Origin: DATENM01 sp045807725
Lineage (GTDB): Bacteria > Acidobacteriota > Blastocatellia > UBA7656
Reading direction: 5' to 3'
Length of the DNA stretch: 64,000 nucleotides
Assembly (NCBI GenBank): GCA_045807725.1
Contig: JBJMGV010000116.1
Location: 30,588 to 94,587 of the forward strand
Shown: positions 36,594 to 44,795 of the stretch, piece after piece
Layout: every line of letters starts with the position of its first letter
Numbering within the stretch: position 1 is the stretch's first letter
The notes under the pieces: model-generated
Database searches by the model: none
What the model was told of the DNA's origin: nothing
What the model saw: only the letters and a program-made list of their open reading frames with translations
Translations under genes and position numbers: made by a program

Positions 36594-37337
36594 TTAGCGA
36601 CGCTCGTCGCGGTTGATGCGACCGTCGAGGATGTGCAGGACGCGATGCGCGTGTTCAGCGATGTCGTGCTCGTGCGTCACCAGAATGATCGTATTGCCTT
36701 GCCGGTTGAGGTCGCCGAACAGGCCCATGATTTCCTGTGAAGTCGCCGAGTCGAGGTTGCCGGTCGGCTCGTCCGCCAGAATGATGGATGGGTTGTTGAC
36801 CAGCGCGCGGGCGACGGCGACGCGCTGGCGCTGGCCGCCTGACAATTCGTTCGGCTTGTGGTCCATGCGGTTGGCGAGGTCAACCTTTTCGAGCGCCCGC
36901 TTGGCCATCTCAATGCGCTGGCCGCGCGGCGTGCCGTTGTAGATCAGCGGCAACTCGACGTTGTGCAGCGCCGTAGCGCGCGGCAGCAGGTTGAAGGTTT
37001 GAAAGACGAAGCCGATCTCTTTGTTACGGATGTAGGCCAGCTCGTCATCGTCCATCTCGGAAACCAGCTTGCCGTTGAGCCAGTACTGTCCCGCCGATGG
37101 CGTATCGAGACAGCCGATCAGGTTCATCAGCGTTGACTTGCCTGAACCGGACGGCCCCATAATCGCCACGTACTCGCCGCGCTCGATTTCAAAGGTCACG
37201 CCGCGCAGGGCGTGGACTTCTTCGGCCCCCATCACGTAGGTCTTCCGCAATTCGTCCGTGCGGATAACTACGTCGGCTGGCGGCGGGGTCATTTCGAGGT
37301 ATGCGAGTTCCTTATCGAGCACCGCTTCATCAATCAT
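36594..37337 (-). CDS. MacB/LolD-type ABC transporter ATP-binding protein
   Basis: 247 residues from ATG 37337, which follows GAAGG; an ATG 36 bp upstream has no site. Walker A GPSGSGKS, Q loop FVFQTFNLLP, signature LSGGQRQRV, Walker B ILADEPTGNLD and VTHEHDIAEH identify the MacB/LolD group, which drives export or lipoprotein release by mechanotransmission. It lies between the periplasmic adaptor gene (upstream) and two permease genes (downstream), the usual set for a tripartite MacAB-like system except that ATPase and permease are separate chains. Confidence 0.93.
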   Translation of the reverse strand: MIDEAVLDKELAYLEMTPPPADVVIRTDELRKTYVMGAEEVHALRGVTFEIERGEYVAIMGPSGSGKSTLMNLIGCLDTPSAGQYWLNGKLVSEMDDDELAYIRNKEIGFVFQTFNLLPRATALHNVELPLIYNGTPRGQRIEMAKRALEKVDLANRMDHKPNELSGGQRQRVAVARALVNNPSIILADEPTGNLDSATSQEIMGLFGDLNRQGNTIILVTHEHDIAEHAHRVLHILDGRINRDERR

Positions 37338-37409
37338 AGCATCGCCTTCGTTTTGGTTCGGGTCCTTTGTCATTCGGTTTAGTCGTGGGCCGTTAATTAG
37401 GCCGAGCGG

Positions 37410-38867
37410 CTAACTCTTGGTTTCAGCGCCAACGGGCTTGGTTTCGCGTTTCACTTGGTCGCCGTCTTTCAAGTTGCGTAGCGTTTTGTAAGGGCCGATG
37501 ATGATCTCTTCGTTCTCCTTCGGCCCGCTCTTCAGCTCGATCTCTTGATCGCCTTTGATGCCGGTGGTGACTTCGACGAACCGCGCTTTGCCGTTATCGT
37601 AGATGAAGACGCCCTCGACTTCTTTCTTCTTGGCCGGCCCGCCCGTCTGTGGTTGCTGCGGCTGCTGATCGGCGGCCTTATCCTTATCCTTCGGCGCTTC
37701 GCGCGGCACGATGGCTTGCAGGGGAACGGTGAGCACGCTGTCAGCGGTCGCCGTCGTGATGGTTGCCGTCGCCGACATACCGGGCCGCAGCTTATTGCGG
37801 ATTTCGTCGGTCGGGTTCAGCTTGATCTTGACGAGAAAATCTTTAGCCTCTTGCGAGTTCGCGTTCGAGGCGATGGTCTGCCCGGATTTGGTAATGGCCG
37901 ACGCGCCTTTCTCGACGACTTCGCCGTCGATCTCTTTATCGCCGAGCGCGTCCACTTTGACCTTGACCTTCTGGCCGACCTGCACGTCGGCGATGTCTGT
38001 TTCGTCAACGTGAACTTCGGTGTTGATCTGCGCCATATCGGCGACCGTCAATAGCGGCGTGGTCGAGAAGCTGGCCAGTGCGTACTCACCGACCTTAACC
38101 GGCAGGCTCGACACGACGCCGTCAATCGGCGAATAGCGCGTCGTCTTCTTCAACTGGTCGGCCTGCTGCGCCAGCGTCGCCTGACCCTGCTTGACGCGCT
38201 GCTGCGATGAATTCAGAGCCGCTTCGGCGCGGTTGACGGCCAATTCCGCGTCCTTGATCTGCACCTTGATCTGGTTGATGCGTGACAGTTGCGCGTTGAC
38301 CGAAGCGCGCGCCTGTTCGTAGCGCGACTTCACTTGATCGAACGACGACTTGTTAATGACGCCCTTTTCGACTAGCTCTTCGTTGCGCTTGTACTCGCTG
38401 TCGGCGTAATTGAGGTCAGCCTTCAGGCGTTCGAGGTCGGCTTCGGCTCCGGCGAGAGCGGCCTTCGATTGATTGACGTTGTTGCGCGCCTGATCGAGCG
38501 CGACCTGCTGGTTCTGCACGTCGGCCTGCGTGACGCGGACGCTGGCTTCGCCTGCCGTGACGGCGAAGCCCGATTGCGTCGGATCGACTTTAACGAGCGG
38601 CTGGCCCTTCTTGACGGTCTGCCCTTCGGTCACGTAGATGGCTTCGACGCGGCCCGGCACTTCCGCCGTCAGGTTGTAGATCGTGACGGGGCGAATCTCG
38701 CCCGAAGCCGTCACCTTTGAGATCAACTGCGCGCGGCGTTCGACCTTGCCGACCTGGACGGATTCGCCTTCATTCTTTTTAAAGACTCTTGAAAGAGCAA
38801 CGATGGTAATAAGCCCGATGACCACCAGCGCGATGATGACGGTTTTTTTCCTACGATTGAGTGCCAT
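37410..38867 (-). CDS. Periplasmic adaptor (HlyD/MacA-like membrane fusion protein)
   Basis: 485 residues. One N-terminal membrane helix (about 9-27), a lipoyl-like half (AEVPGRVEAIYVTEGQTVKKGQPL), a long coiled-coil hairpin (about 105-245) and the returning half (YSPIDGVVSSLPVKVGEYAL), then beta-barrel domains. A lysine/glutamine-rich loop (about 405-430) is an insertion. It should join the inner-membrane ABC exporter to an outer-membrane channel, none of which is encoded in the window. GGAGGA lies 12 bases upstream of ATG. Confidence 0.92.
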   Translation of the reverse strand: MALNRRKKTVIIALVVIGLITIVALSRVFKKNEGESVQVGKVERRAQLISKVTASGEIRPVTIYNLTAEVPGRVEAIYVTEGQTVKKGQPLVKVDPTQSGFAVTAGEASVRVTQADVQNQQVALDQARNNVNQSKAALAGAEADLERLKADLNYADSEYKRNEELVEKGVINKSSFDQVKSRYEQARASVNAQLSRINQIKVQIKDAELAVNRAEAALNSSQQRVKQGQATLAQQADQLKKTTRYSPIDGVVSSLPVKVGEYALASFSTTPLLTVADMAQINTEVHVDETDIADVQVGQKVKVKVDALGDKEIDGEVVEKGASAITKSGQTIASNANSQEAKDFLVKIKLNPTDEIRNKLRPGMSATATITTATADSVLTVPLQAIVPREAPKDKDKAADQQPQQPQTGGPAKKKEVEGVFIYDNGKARFVEVTTGIKGDQEIELKSGPKENEEIIIGPYKTLRNLKDGDQVKRETKPVGAETKS

Positions 38868-39028
38868 AAGAAGGGATTGTCCTCCGAATTCAATAATGAT
38901 TATCTAGCCGTTTCCTATTACGCCCCTGTATTTCTTGAGGTTTCAATAATCTTGCTGCCACGATAGCGAACGCGTTGGCAATCTTCATTAGCTGCGCTGG
39001 GGGAGCTTGAATACAACCGGCCACCTTC

Positions 39029-39058
39029 ATTCTAGCGGCCTCCTGACAGTCGTGTCAA
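39029..39058 (-). promoter_or_regulatory. Sigma-70-type promoter for the MacA-like operon
   Basis: On the minus strand, TTGACA (39058-39053) and TAGAAT (39034-39029) are separated by 18 bp. The -35 overlaps the inverted repeat TGACA, four bases, TGTCA (39044-39057), a possible operator. Transcription would begin near 39022, about 155 bases before the adaptor start codon. The rest of the 38868-39301 gap shows no gene. Confidence 0.6.
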
Positions 39059-39259
39059 AAAGACGAAACGTTTAGAATCAAAAGCAAACCCGGAGTGAGT
39101 GACGACTGCGCTTGCTTCTGCCATTCTCGACGCGGACAGATTAAAGGCAGAGTCGGTCATCAATGGCATAACGGATGAACCTGTTCGCGCGAGTGCAAAA
39201 GTTGAAGCGGCATTGCTGCGCTATGCCAGGCCATTCGAGCCGGGCGCATAATTTGCTCA

Positions 39260-39288
39260 TTCAAAGACAAGAGGGCTTGTGCTATGCT
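39260..39288 (+). promoter_or_regulatory. Possible extended -10 promoter of the pseudokinase-PP2C gene
   Basis: TGCTATGCT provides a TGn extension with -10 TATGCT (39283-39288); TTCAAA (39260-39265) is a weak -35 at 17-bp spacing. The -10 covers the upstream ATG at 39284, which favours ATG 39302 as the real start and implies a very short leader. Confidence 0.4.
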
Positions 39289-39301
39289 AGTTTCCCGTTT
39301 T

Positions 39302-41077
39302 ATGAATGACTCGACTCGAAACGCTGAACATCTCTGCCCGGTCTGCGGGGCTAACGATAACGACCCGGCGTCGCGCTTCTGCCAGACGTGCGGCGCGAAG
39401 CTGGGAGCCAGCCTGATGATGCCCGTCCCCCCACCTGCGCCCGCCGAGCAAGGCAAGCTCATCGCCTCACGTTTCAAGATACAGTCGCTGCTGTGGACCG
39501 CACCGACTTATAACGCGTACTCGGCGGCGGCGCTGGAGGGCGGCGCGGCTTACACGATCATCGAGCGCCGTTTGAGCGGCGACGATCCGCTCGCCGGACT
39601 CTCGCCGGTCAACGCCGCCGACGGCGGCCCGACGGCTCGCACTTCCGGCAGTCTCGAAGAAGCCGGCGCGGCCTTCGAGCGTTTCGGCCTCTACAAGCCA
39701 TTTGAGCAGGCCATCGAAGGCGAAGTCTGTTACACCGTCTTTGAAGAGATTCACGGCCAGGCCGTCGCGCATATGGATCAAGTAGACGAAAAGATGGCGC
39801 GCGCCATCGGTGTTCAACTCTGCCAACTCGCCGAACAGTTCCACCGCAACGGCTGGGTCTTTAACGGATTTGAGCCGTACAGCGTCTTCATCGATTCGGC
39901 CTTGCGCGTGCGGCTGATCGGGTTCGAGCGAGCGCGGCGCGTCTTATCGGCGGCAGCCGACGCGCCGATCTATCCGAGCCGGGGCTACACCGCGCCGGAG
40001 TTATTTGAAACCGAAGCCGCCTACGATGTGCGCTCGGACGTTTACGCCATCGGCGCGCTGTTGCAGTTCCTTCTCACCGGCGAGAGCCTCAGCCCCGAAG
40101 AAGGCAGCGGGCTTTATCCGGTGGCGACGGTCTTCCCGAACTTCGAGCGATTGCTAACGCGCGCGCTCGCCGCTTCGCCATCAGAGCGCTTTCAGAGTGC
40201 GGCGGAATTCCGCTCGGCGCTGACGGATTTGAACCTTCCGGTCGTGCTGCAATCAGGCCATTTTACTGATGTCGGGCTGGTGCGCGAGTTGAACGAAGAC
40301 AGCATACTGGCGCTCAACCTGACGCAGTATTACGAGTCTGTGCAGACGCAGATCGGCATCTACGTCGTCTCTGACGGTATGGGCGGCGAGGCCGCGGGCG
40401 AAGTCGCTTCGCGCGTCTCTGTGCGCGCCGTCGCCGAATGGATGACCGAGAAGCTGATCTCTGCATCCTTGCGTTCGACACACGAAGAGAAGATTGCTGC
40501 GCCGACGAAAACCGGCGGCCTGCGTCTGGCCATCGCCGATGGCAACGAGATGGCAACGACCGAGATGCTTCGTCAAGCGGTCGTCCACGCCAACCGCGAA
40601 GTGCTGGCCTACGCGCGGGCCAATCCTGATGAGCGAGGCCTGGGCGCGACGTTGACCGTGGCGATGCTGGTCGGCGAAGTGCTGACCATCGCGCACGTCG
40701 GCGATAGCCGTTGTTACCTGCTCAACGGCGAAAAGTTTGAACAGCTCACCGAAGATCATTCGCTGGTGCAGAAGATGGTCAACACCGGCAACCTGACGCG
40801 CAGCGAGGCGCGCATACATCCTTACCGCAACGTCATCTATCGCTCAATCGGAGCCGACGAGCAGATCGAGATAGACATCATCCGCCGCAAGCTCGTCAGC
40901 GGCGACGTGCTGTTGCTGTGCAGCGACGGACTCAATGGTATGTTGAGCGACGATCACATCCGCGACATCCTCATGGTCAACCCCGACCCTTACGCCGCCG
41001 CCAAAGAGTTGGTCGTTGCCGCCAACGCCGCCGGCGGTGAAGACAACACCTCAGTCCTCGTCGTGCGAATCTCCTGA
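39302..41077 (+). CDS. Zinc ribbon, pseudokinase and PP2C phosphatase fusion protein
   Basis: 591 residues. A zinc ribbon (two CxxC pairs, about 12-30) is followed by a protein-kinase-like fold (about 55-310). The catalytic loop reads VFNGFEPYSVFID where kinases have HRDxKPxN, and the DFG position reads IGFERA, so both catalytic Asp residues are missing. Residues about 320-590 are a PP2C domain with metal ligands in NEDS, SDGMGG, CSDGLNGML and GGEDNTS. The phosphatase should be active; the kinase part is probably a regulatory or scaffold module. The start is taken at 39302 because the alternative ATG at 39284 lies in a likely -10 element. Targets are unknown. Confidence 0.88.
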   Translation: MNDSTRNAEHLCPVCGANDNDPASRFCQTCGAKLGASLMMPVPPPAPAEQGKLIASRFKIQSLLWTAPTYNAYSAAALEGGAAYTIIERRLSGDDPLAGLSPVNAADGGPTARTSGSLEEAGAAFERFGLYKPFEQAIEGEVCYTVFEEIHGQAVAHMDQVDEKMARAIGVQLCQLAEQFHRNGWVFNGFEPYSVFIDSALRVRLIGFERARRVLSAAADAPIYPSRGYTAPELFETEAAYDVRSDVYAIGALLQFLLTGESLSPEEGSGLYPVATVFPNFERLLTRALAASPSERFQSAAEFRSALTDLNLPVVLQSGHFTDVGLVRELNEDSILALNLTQYYESVQTQIGIYVVSDGMGGEAAGEVASRVSVRAVAEWMTEKLISASLRSTHEEKIAAPTKTGGLRLAIADGNEMATTEMLRQAVVHANREVLAYARANPDERGLGATLTVAMLVGEVLTIAHVGDSRCYLLNGEKFEQLTEDHSLVQKMVNTGNLTRSEARIHPYRNVIYRSIGADEQIEIDIIRRKLVSGDVLLLCSDGLNGMLSDDHIRDILMVNPDPYAAAKELVVAANAAGGEDNTSVLVVRIS

Positions 41078-41078
41078 A

Positions 41079-41197
41079 GGATACAGGATACAGGATTCAG
41101 GATTCAGTTTGGGAATCAGGTGCGAAAAGATACTGACGAATCAACCTACTTGCGCATGGCTATATTCCCTGAATCCTGAATCCTGTATCCTGTATCC
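41079..41197. repeat. Heptad inverted-arm element (GATACAG/GATTCAG type), perfect 29-bp arms
   Basis: After the TGA of the PP2C gene, the arm 41079-41107 consists of GATACAG twice then GATTCAG twice; 41169-41197 is a perfect 29-bp inverted copy. The loop is 61 bases. This is the cleanest example of the heptad class. Confidence 0.93.
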
Positions 41198-41362
41198 TTG
41201 ACAAGTTTTGTCACGGCGTCTTCCAGAAAACGTTACCTCGCCGATTTGCTCATCATTCACACGCTTTATTTCTAAACGGGTTATGCTACCCCAATTGGGC
41301 CGATGCGCTGGCACGGGCATTGCTCCCTTGTCTGACGTAGCTTCTTTGAAAACACGGCGGGC

Positions 41363-41470
41363 GAGATCACGGGGGCGATGTCGCTCGGCGTTTTGTAATG
41401 GAAGCTATGCAACAGAATTGCAGGCTGTCAGGTCGAGATGACGGGGGCCATGTCGGCTCTGACAGCCTGC
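41363..41470 (+). promoter_or_regulatory. Tandem hairpin motif, candidate cis-regulatory RNA
   Basis: Within the 459-bp gap 41078-41536, two similar motifs occur: GAGATC-ACGGGGGC-GATGTCG-CTC (41363-41386) and GAGATG-ACGGGGGC-CATGTCGG-CTC (41435-41459). The closing triplets covary: ATC with GAT in the first and ATG with CAT in the second. The second copy lies inside a perfect 12-bp stem, GCAGGCTGTCAG (41420-41431) with CTGACAGCCTGC (41459-41470). A small CCCTG/CAGGG hairpin follows (41480-41497). The downstream gene starts at 41537. No riboswitch class is recognised. Confidence 0.4.
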
Positions 41471-41536
41471 TTCATTCTGCCCTGACCCTTTACAGGGTTC
41501 CCTCGTTGTAACTTCACGAATCAAGGACAGGAAGCC

Positions 41537-41818
41537 ATGCAAAGAGATCAACATCTTGCCGAAGAAGTGGGAACGCTCGACCGGCTCATCGCAGCCATCG
41601 CAAACGAGATCGAAACGGAACGCACCACGACTGCGCCGCGTGACGGATTGTTGCGCGAGATGGAAAACGCCATTGCCGAGCTGCGCCTGGCGCGCGGCGT
41701 GCGACTGATGTTGCTAAACGCCTACGGCATACCGCTGGCAGATGCGGCGCGTCGCCACAGTCGCGGCGCTCACCCTCATACTTCCAGATGGTCGCGCGCA
41801 GGCCGGCGCGTCGCTTGA
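41537..41818 (+). CDS. Small charged protein of unknown function
   Basis: 93 residues, not recognised. The first 60 residues form a probable amphipathic helix or coiled coil (EEVGTLDRLIAAIANEIETE, then LLREMENAIAELRLAR); the tail is Arg/His-rich and soluble. AGGAAG lies a few bases before ATG. It is 77 bp upstream of the sigma-factor gene on the same strand and downstream of the tandem hairpin motif. A regulatory role alongside the sigma factor is only suggested by position. Confidence 0.6.
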   Translation: MQRDQHLAEEVGTLDRLIAAIANEIETERTTTAPRDGLLREMENAIAELRLARGVRLMLLNAYGIPLADAARRHSRGAHPHTSRWSRAGRRVA

Positions 41819-41895
41819 TGTGACCGTTTACCAGCTTTGACTGCGAATCCGCGACTTACTACAAACCCGAAACGCTTGCGTAGGAGGAGCGTCAC

Positions 41896-43587
41896 ATGCC
41901 AGGCACCAATCAGATTTTCCCGAACGAGTTCGACACCATAGCCGACAACGGCAAGGGCCTTTCGCTTTTCGCGTTCGGCGACATCAATCAACTGTTGCCG
42001 CCCGAAGCCAGCCCATCCGACGACCTGGAGAGGCTCGCCATCAGTGACGCTGATGAGAGCTTCACCGATACCGAAGAGACGCCGTTGATTGAAGGGACCG
42101 CATTGCCTGCCGGCCTTGACGATGACGCCGAGCTTGATCTGTCGCCGGGGCAGATGGATCGCTCGTATGATCCGGTGCGACTCTATATGCGAGAGATGGC
42201 CTCTGTGGCCCTGCTCACGCGTGAAGGCGAGATTCATCTGGCGCAACGCATCGAGCGCGGCAAGCGGCGAGTGGTGCGCGCCGTTTCGCGCTCACCGATC
42301 TGTGTTGAACATCTTCTCCACCTCGGCGAACAACTGCGGCGGGGCAAGCTCGCCATCCGCGAGATCGTTGATTTCAGCGATCAGGAAGGCGTCGATGAGG
42401 CAGTCGTTGAAGCTTACCTGTTGCAGACGCTGGTTGACCTCGCCGCGATCAAGAAGAGTTACACGAAAGCCACGCGCCTGGCCGAACGATTGGCCGCCGA
42501 GCCGAAGCGCTCGTCGCGTCGCCGTAAGATTCATTGCAATCTCTGCCGCGCACGCGTCGATCTGGGCCGCCGCGTGCGCGCGCTCGATCTGGCGCGCCAC
42601 CAGCACACGCCGCTCGTCGGGCTGATCCGCCAATCCGTCGAAGATGCGCGCACCGCCAAGCGCGATGTAGCCAAAGCCACACAGATGCTGGAAGCGCGGC
42701 GGCGCAATCAAGACGAGAGCATGCTGAAGAAGAACTTGCGCCAAGCGAAGCAGCGGCTCGCGGCGCTCGAAGCGCGCTGGCGCATCGGCGTCAATGAAGT
42801 CGAGCGTTCGCTGTGGGCCGTCGCGCGCGGCGACTATGAAGCGAGCGAAGCCAAGCGCGAACTGGCCGAAGCCAACCTGCGGCTGGTCGTCTCAATTGCG
42901 AATAAGTATTCCAATCGCGGACTGCCGTTGCTCGACTTGATACAGGAAGGCAACATCGGGTTGCTGCGCGCCGTTGACAAGTTCGAGTGGCGGCACGGCT
43001 TCAAGTTCTCGACTTATGCGACGTGGTGGATACGGCAGGCGATCACGCGCGCCATCGCCGACCAGGCGCGCACCATCCGCATTCCCGTTCATATGTTCGA
43101 TACGATCACGCGGCTGACGCGAGCAACGCGGGCGCTGGTGCAGGAGCTGGGCCGCGAGCCGAGTTCCGAAGAGATCGCCGCGCGTATGGAATTGCCGGTC
43201 GATAAAGTCCGCACAATTCTACGCATCGCGCAGCAGCCCGTGTCGCTTGAGACGCCGGTTGATGAAGAAGAGAACTCGCACCTCGGCGACTTCATCGAAG
43301 ACAAATCGAGCGTCAACCCGGCGGACGCGCTGATCGGGCATAACCTCAAGGAAGCGACCGACGAGGCGCTGCGTATGCTGTCGCCGCGCGAAGAGAAGGT
43401 CATCAAGATGCGCTTTGGCCTTTGCGCCAATGGCAACGAGCACACGCTCGAAGAGGTCGGCAATCACTTCTCGATCACCCGCGAGCGCGTGCGGCAGATT
43501 GAAGCCAAGGCGCTCAGGAAACTGAGCCACGCCGCGCGTTCGCGCAAGCTGCGCTCGTTCGTGCCCGCCGCGCGGCTGTGCGGATGA
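41896..43587 (+). CDS. RNA polymerase sigma factor, RpoD/SigA type
   Basis: 563 residues. Region 1.2 begins at DPVRLYMREM; a long variable section follows (about 140-325, Arg/Lys-rich with a coiled part). Region 2 contains EANLRLVVSIANKYSNRG, LLDLIQEGNIGLLRAVDKFEW and FSTYATWWIRQAITRAIAD; region 3 has IRIPVHM and the region 3.2 finger follows; region 4 has TLEEVGNHFSITRERVRQIE, the -35-binding helix-turn-helix. This is group 1/2 sigma-70. Region 1.1 is not obvious, which fits either a divergent housekeeping factor or a group 2 paralogue. AGGAGGAG precedes the start. Confidence 0.93.
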   Translation: MPGTNQIFPNEFDTIADNGKGLSLFAFGDINQLLPPEASPSDDLERLAISDADESFTDTEETPLIEGTALPAGLDDDAELDLSPGQMDRSYDPVRLYMREMASVALLTREGEIHLAQRIERGKRRVVRAVSRSPICVEHLLHLGEQLRRGKLAIREIVDFSDQEGVDEAVVEAYLLQTLVDLAAIKKSYTKATRLAERLAAEPKRSSRRRKIHCNLCRARVDLGRRVRALDLARHQHTPLVGLIRQSVEDARTAKRDVAKATQMLEARRRNQDESMLKKNLRQAKQRLAALEARWRIGVNEVERSLWAVARGDYEASEAKRELAEANLRLVVSIANKYSNRGLPLLDLIQEGNIGLLRAVDKFEWRHGFKFSTYATWWIRQAITRAIADQARTIRIPVHMFDTITRLTRATRALVQELGREPSSEEIAARMELPVDKVRTILRIAQQPVSLETPVDEEENSHLGDFIEDKSSVNPADALIGHNLKEATDEALRMLSPREEKVIKMRFGLCANGNEHTLEEVGNHFSITRERVRQIEAKALRKLSHAARSRKLRSFVPAARLCG

Positions 43588-43628
43588 GCGGCGCTTCATC
43601 ACAAGATTGATAACCCTGAAACTGGACG

Positions 43629-43677
43629 CGGCTGAATCGAGCTTCGCAAACGAGCGGAGTTCGATTCAGCCGTTTTC
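43629..43677. terminator. Bidirectional terminator hairpin after the sigma-factor gene
   Basis: CGGCTGAATCGA (43629-43640) and TCGATTCAGCCG (43661-43672) form a perfect 12-bp stem followed by TTTT. It lies between the stop of the sigma-factor gene and the stop of the convergent zinc-ribbon gene. Confidence 0.8.
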
Positions 43678-44623
43678 ATTGCGCGCGAAAGCTCAGGTTC
43701 TTCACCGCCGACAGGAACATCAGGCGCGAATAGCGCTCGAATTGATCCTGGTTATCTGTCGTGATGCTCGCCAGCGCGACCGGGCGGTAGCTGACGCCTG
43801 TGCGTTTGAGGCCGCGCGCTTCGTTGTGCGTGCGTTCGGGCCAGGCGCGGCTGAGCAAACGTCTGACGCGAGCGAAATCCTTATCAACGATGGCGTCCGT
43901 CGCCGTTTCTTCGAGCGCGCGCAGGGCGGCTTGAAAGTTCAACTCGGCGCGAAACGACAGCGGCGCGACCAGTCCCGAATAATCAAAGCCGTCAGCGCGC
44001 AAACGGAAGCTCTGTTCGAGCGACTCGCTGTAGACATCGAGCAGCGTTTCATCAGAACGAAATTCCGCCGTGTCCAGCACCGTTGCTGATTGCGTGCGCA
44101 TGCCGCTCAACCGCTCGGAGTAGTCCACGCGGTTCTGGCGCAGCGAGCCGAGGACGATGAGCTTGATCGCGCTAGTCGTTATGATCTGCGCCCCGGCGCT
44201 GTGCTGAATCATCAACTCGTCGCCCTTGATCGTGATGCGCCGGGCGCGCGTCAACTCCTGTTCGATGGCCAACTCTTCGTCGGCAACGACAAATGCCACC
44301 AGCCCGCAGCCACGCACCAGCGCCGCGATCATTTCGGCTTCCTGGCGAGTCAGCGACCGCGCGATGGGAACCCGCTTGTTGATGGTGAGCATCTCCGCCG
44401 CTTCATCTATCTCCATCCTGAGCGCCGCCGCCAGCGCCGCGACGGTGGCTTCATCAGCGGCCACGCGCGGCGGCTCAAGAATCGTGTTGAAGGCGTGCTC
44501 GGTCGCGTCAAGATTGCGTTGCGGCGGCGCGCTCGTCAGCTTGCTGATGGGCAGCGCTTCGCCGCAATAAATGCAAGTGCCGCGCGCTGCCGCCGTGCGC
44601 CTACGGCAACGTGGGCAATTCAT
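43676..44623 (-). CDS. Zinc-ribbon protein of unknown function
   Basis: 315 residues. The N terminus has two CxxC pairs (CPRC, then CIYC about 14 residues on), a zinc ribbon. The remainder is soluble, with a helical middle (VAALAAALRMEIDEAAEML) and a beta-rich domain (TIKGDELMIQHSAGAQIITT onward) suggesting a PH-like or similar fold; no catalytic motif is seen. ATG 44623 follows AGGA; a TTG 15 bp upstream is less likely. An extended -10 promoter lies about 60 bp upstream. Not recognised as a named family. Confidence 0.72.
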   Translation of the reverse strand: MNCPRCRRRTAAARGTCIYCGEALPISKLTSAPPQRNLDATEHAFNTILEPPRVAADEATVAALAAALRMEIDEAAEMLTINKRVPIARSLTRQEAEMIAALVRGCGLVAFVVADEELAIEQELTRARRITIKGDELMIQHSAGAQIITTSAIKLIVLGSLRQNRVDYSERLSGMRTQSATVLDTAEFRSDETLLDVYSESLEQSFRLRADGFDYSGLVAPLSFRAELNFQAALRALEETATDAIVDKDFARVRRLLSRAWPERTHNEARGLKRTGVSYRPVALASITTDNQDQFERYSRLMFLSAVKNLSFRAQ

Positions 44624-44679
44624 CACGTCCTGTGTCAAGGCGGTCTCGCTTTCGTTGAGAGAGTCGGAGGGCTGCAGCG

Positions 44680-44688
44680 ATTATAGCA
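44680..44688 (-). promoter_or_regulatory. Extended -10 promoter of the zinc-ribbon gene
   Basis: On the minus strand, TGCTATAAT is a perfect -10 with TGn extension, identical to the one at 36464. The -35 position falls in the adjacent heptad element and has no consensus match. Transcription would begin near 44673, about 50 bases before the start codon. Confidence 0.5.
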
Positions 44689-44690
44689 CG

Positions 44691-44776
44691 GCAGAGGCTA
44701 GAGGCTAGAGACTAGAGGCTGGCAAGAAACGCAAACCGCTTATGTTCCACTCCAGCCTCCAGCCTCTAGCCTCTTT
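44691..44776. repeat. Heptad inverted-arm element (GAGGCTA type)
   Basis: Left arm GAGGCTA, GAGGCTA, GAGACTA, GAGGCTG; right arm as reverse complement GAGGCTA, GAGGCTG, GAGGCTG, GAGTGG. The loop is about 33 bases. Unlike most of the class, it lies between two divergent genes, overlapping the promoter region of the minus-strand zinc-ribbon gene. Confidence 0.85.
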
Positions 44777-44795
44777 CATGTTACTATTCGCTTGA

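Noticed and set aside
41199..41213. Promoter using TTGACA at 41198
   Set aside because: No -10-like hexamer lies 16-18 bp downstream; only the inverted repeat is notable.
41208..41441. 77-residue coding region upstream of the small protein gene
   Set aside because: No ribosome site, odd composition, and it runs through the tandem hairpin motif; probably non-coding.
41363..41470. Guanidine-II (mini-ykkC) riboswitch
   Set aside because: Two hairpins with ACG-containing loops recall it, but the loop is eight bases rather than a tetraloop ACGR, and the downstream genes do not fit.
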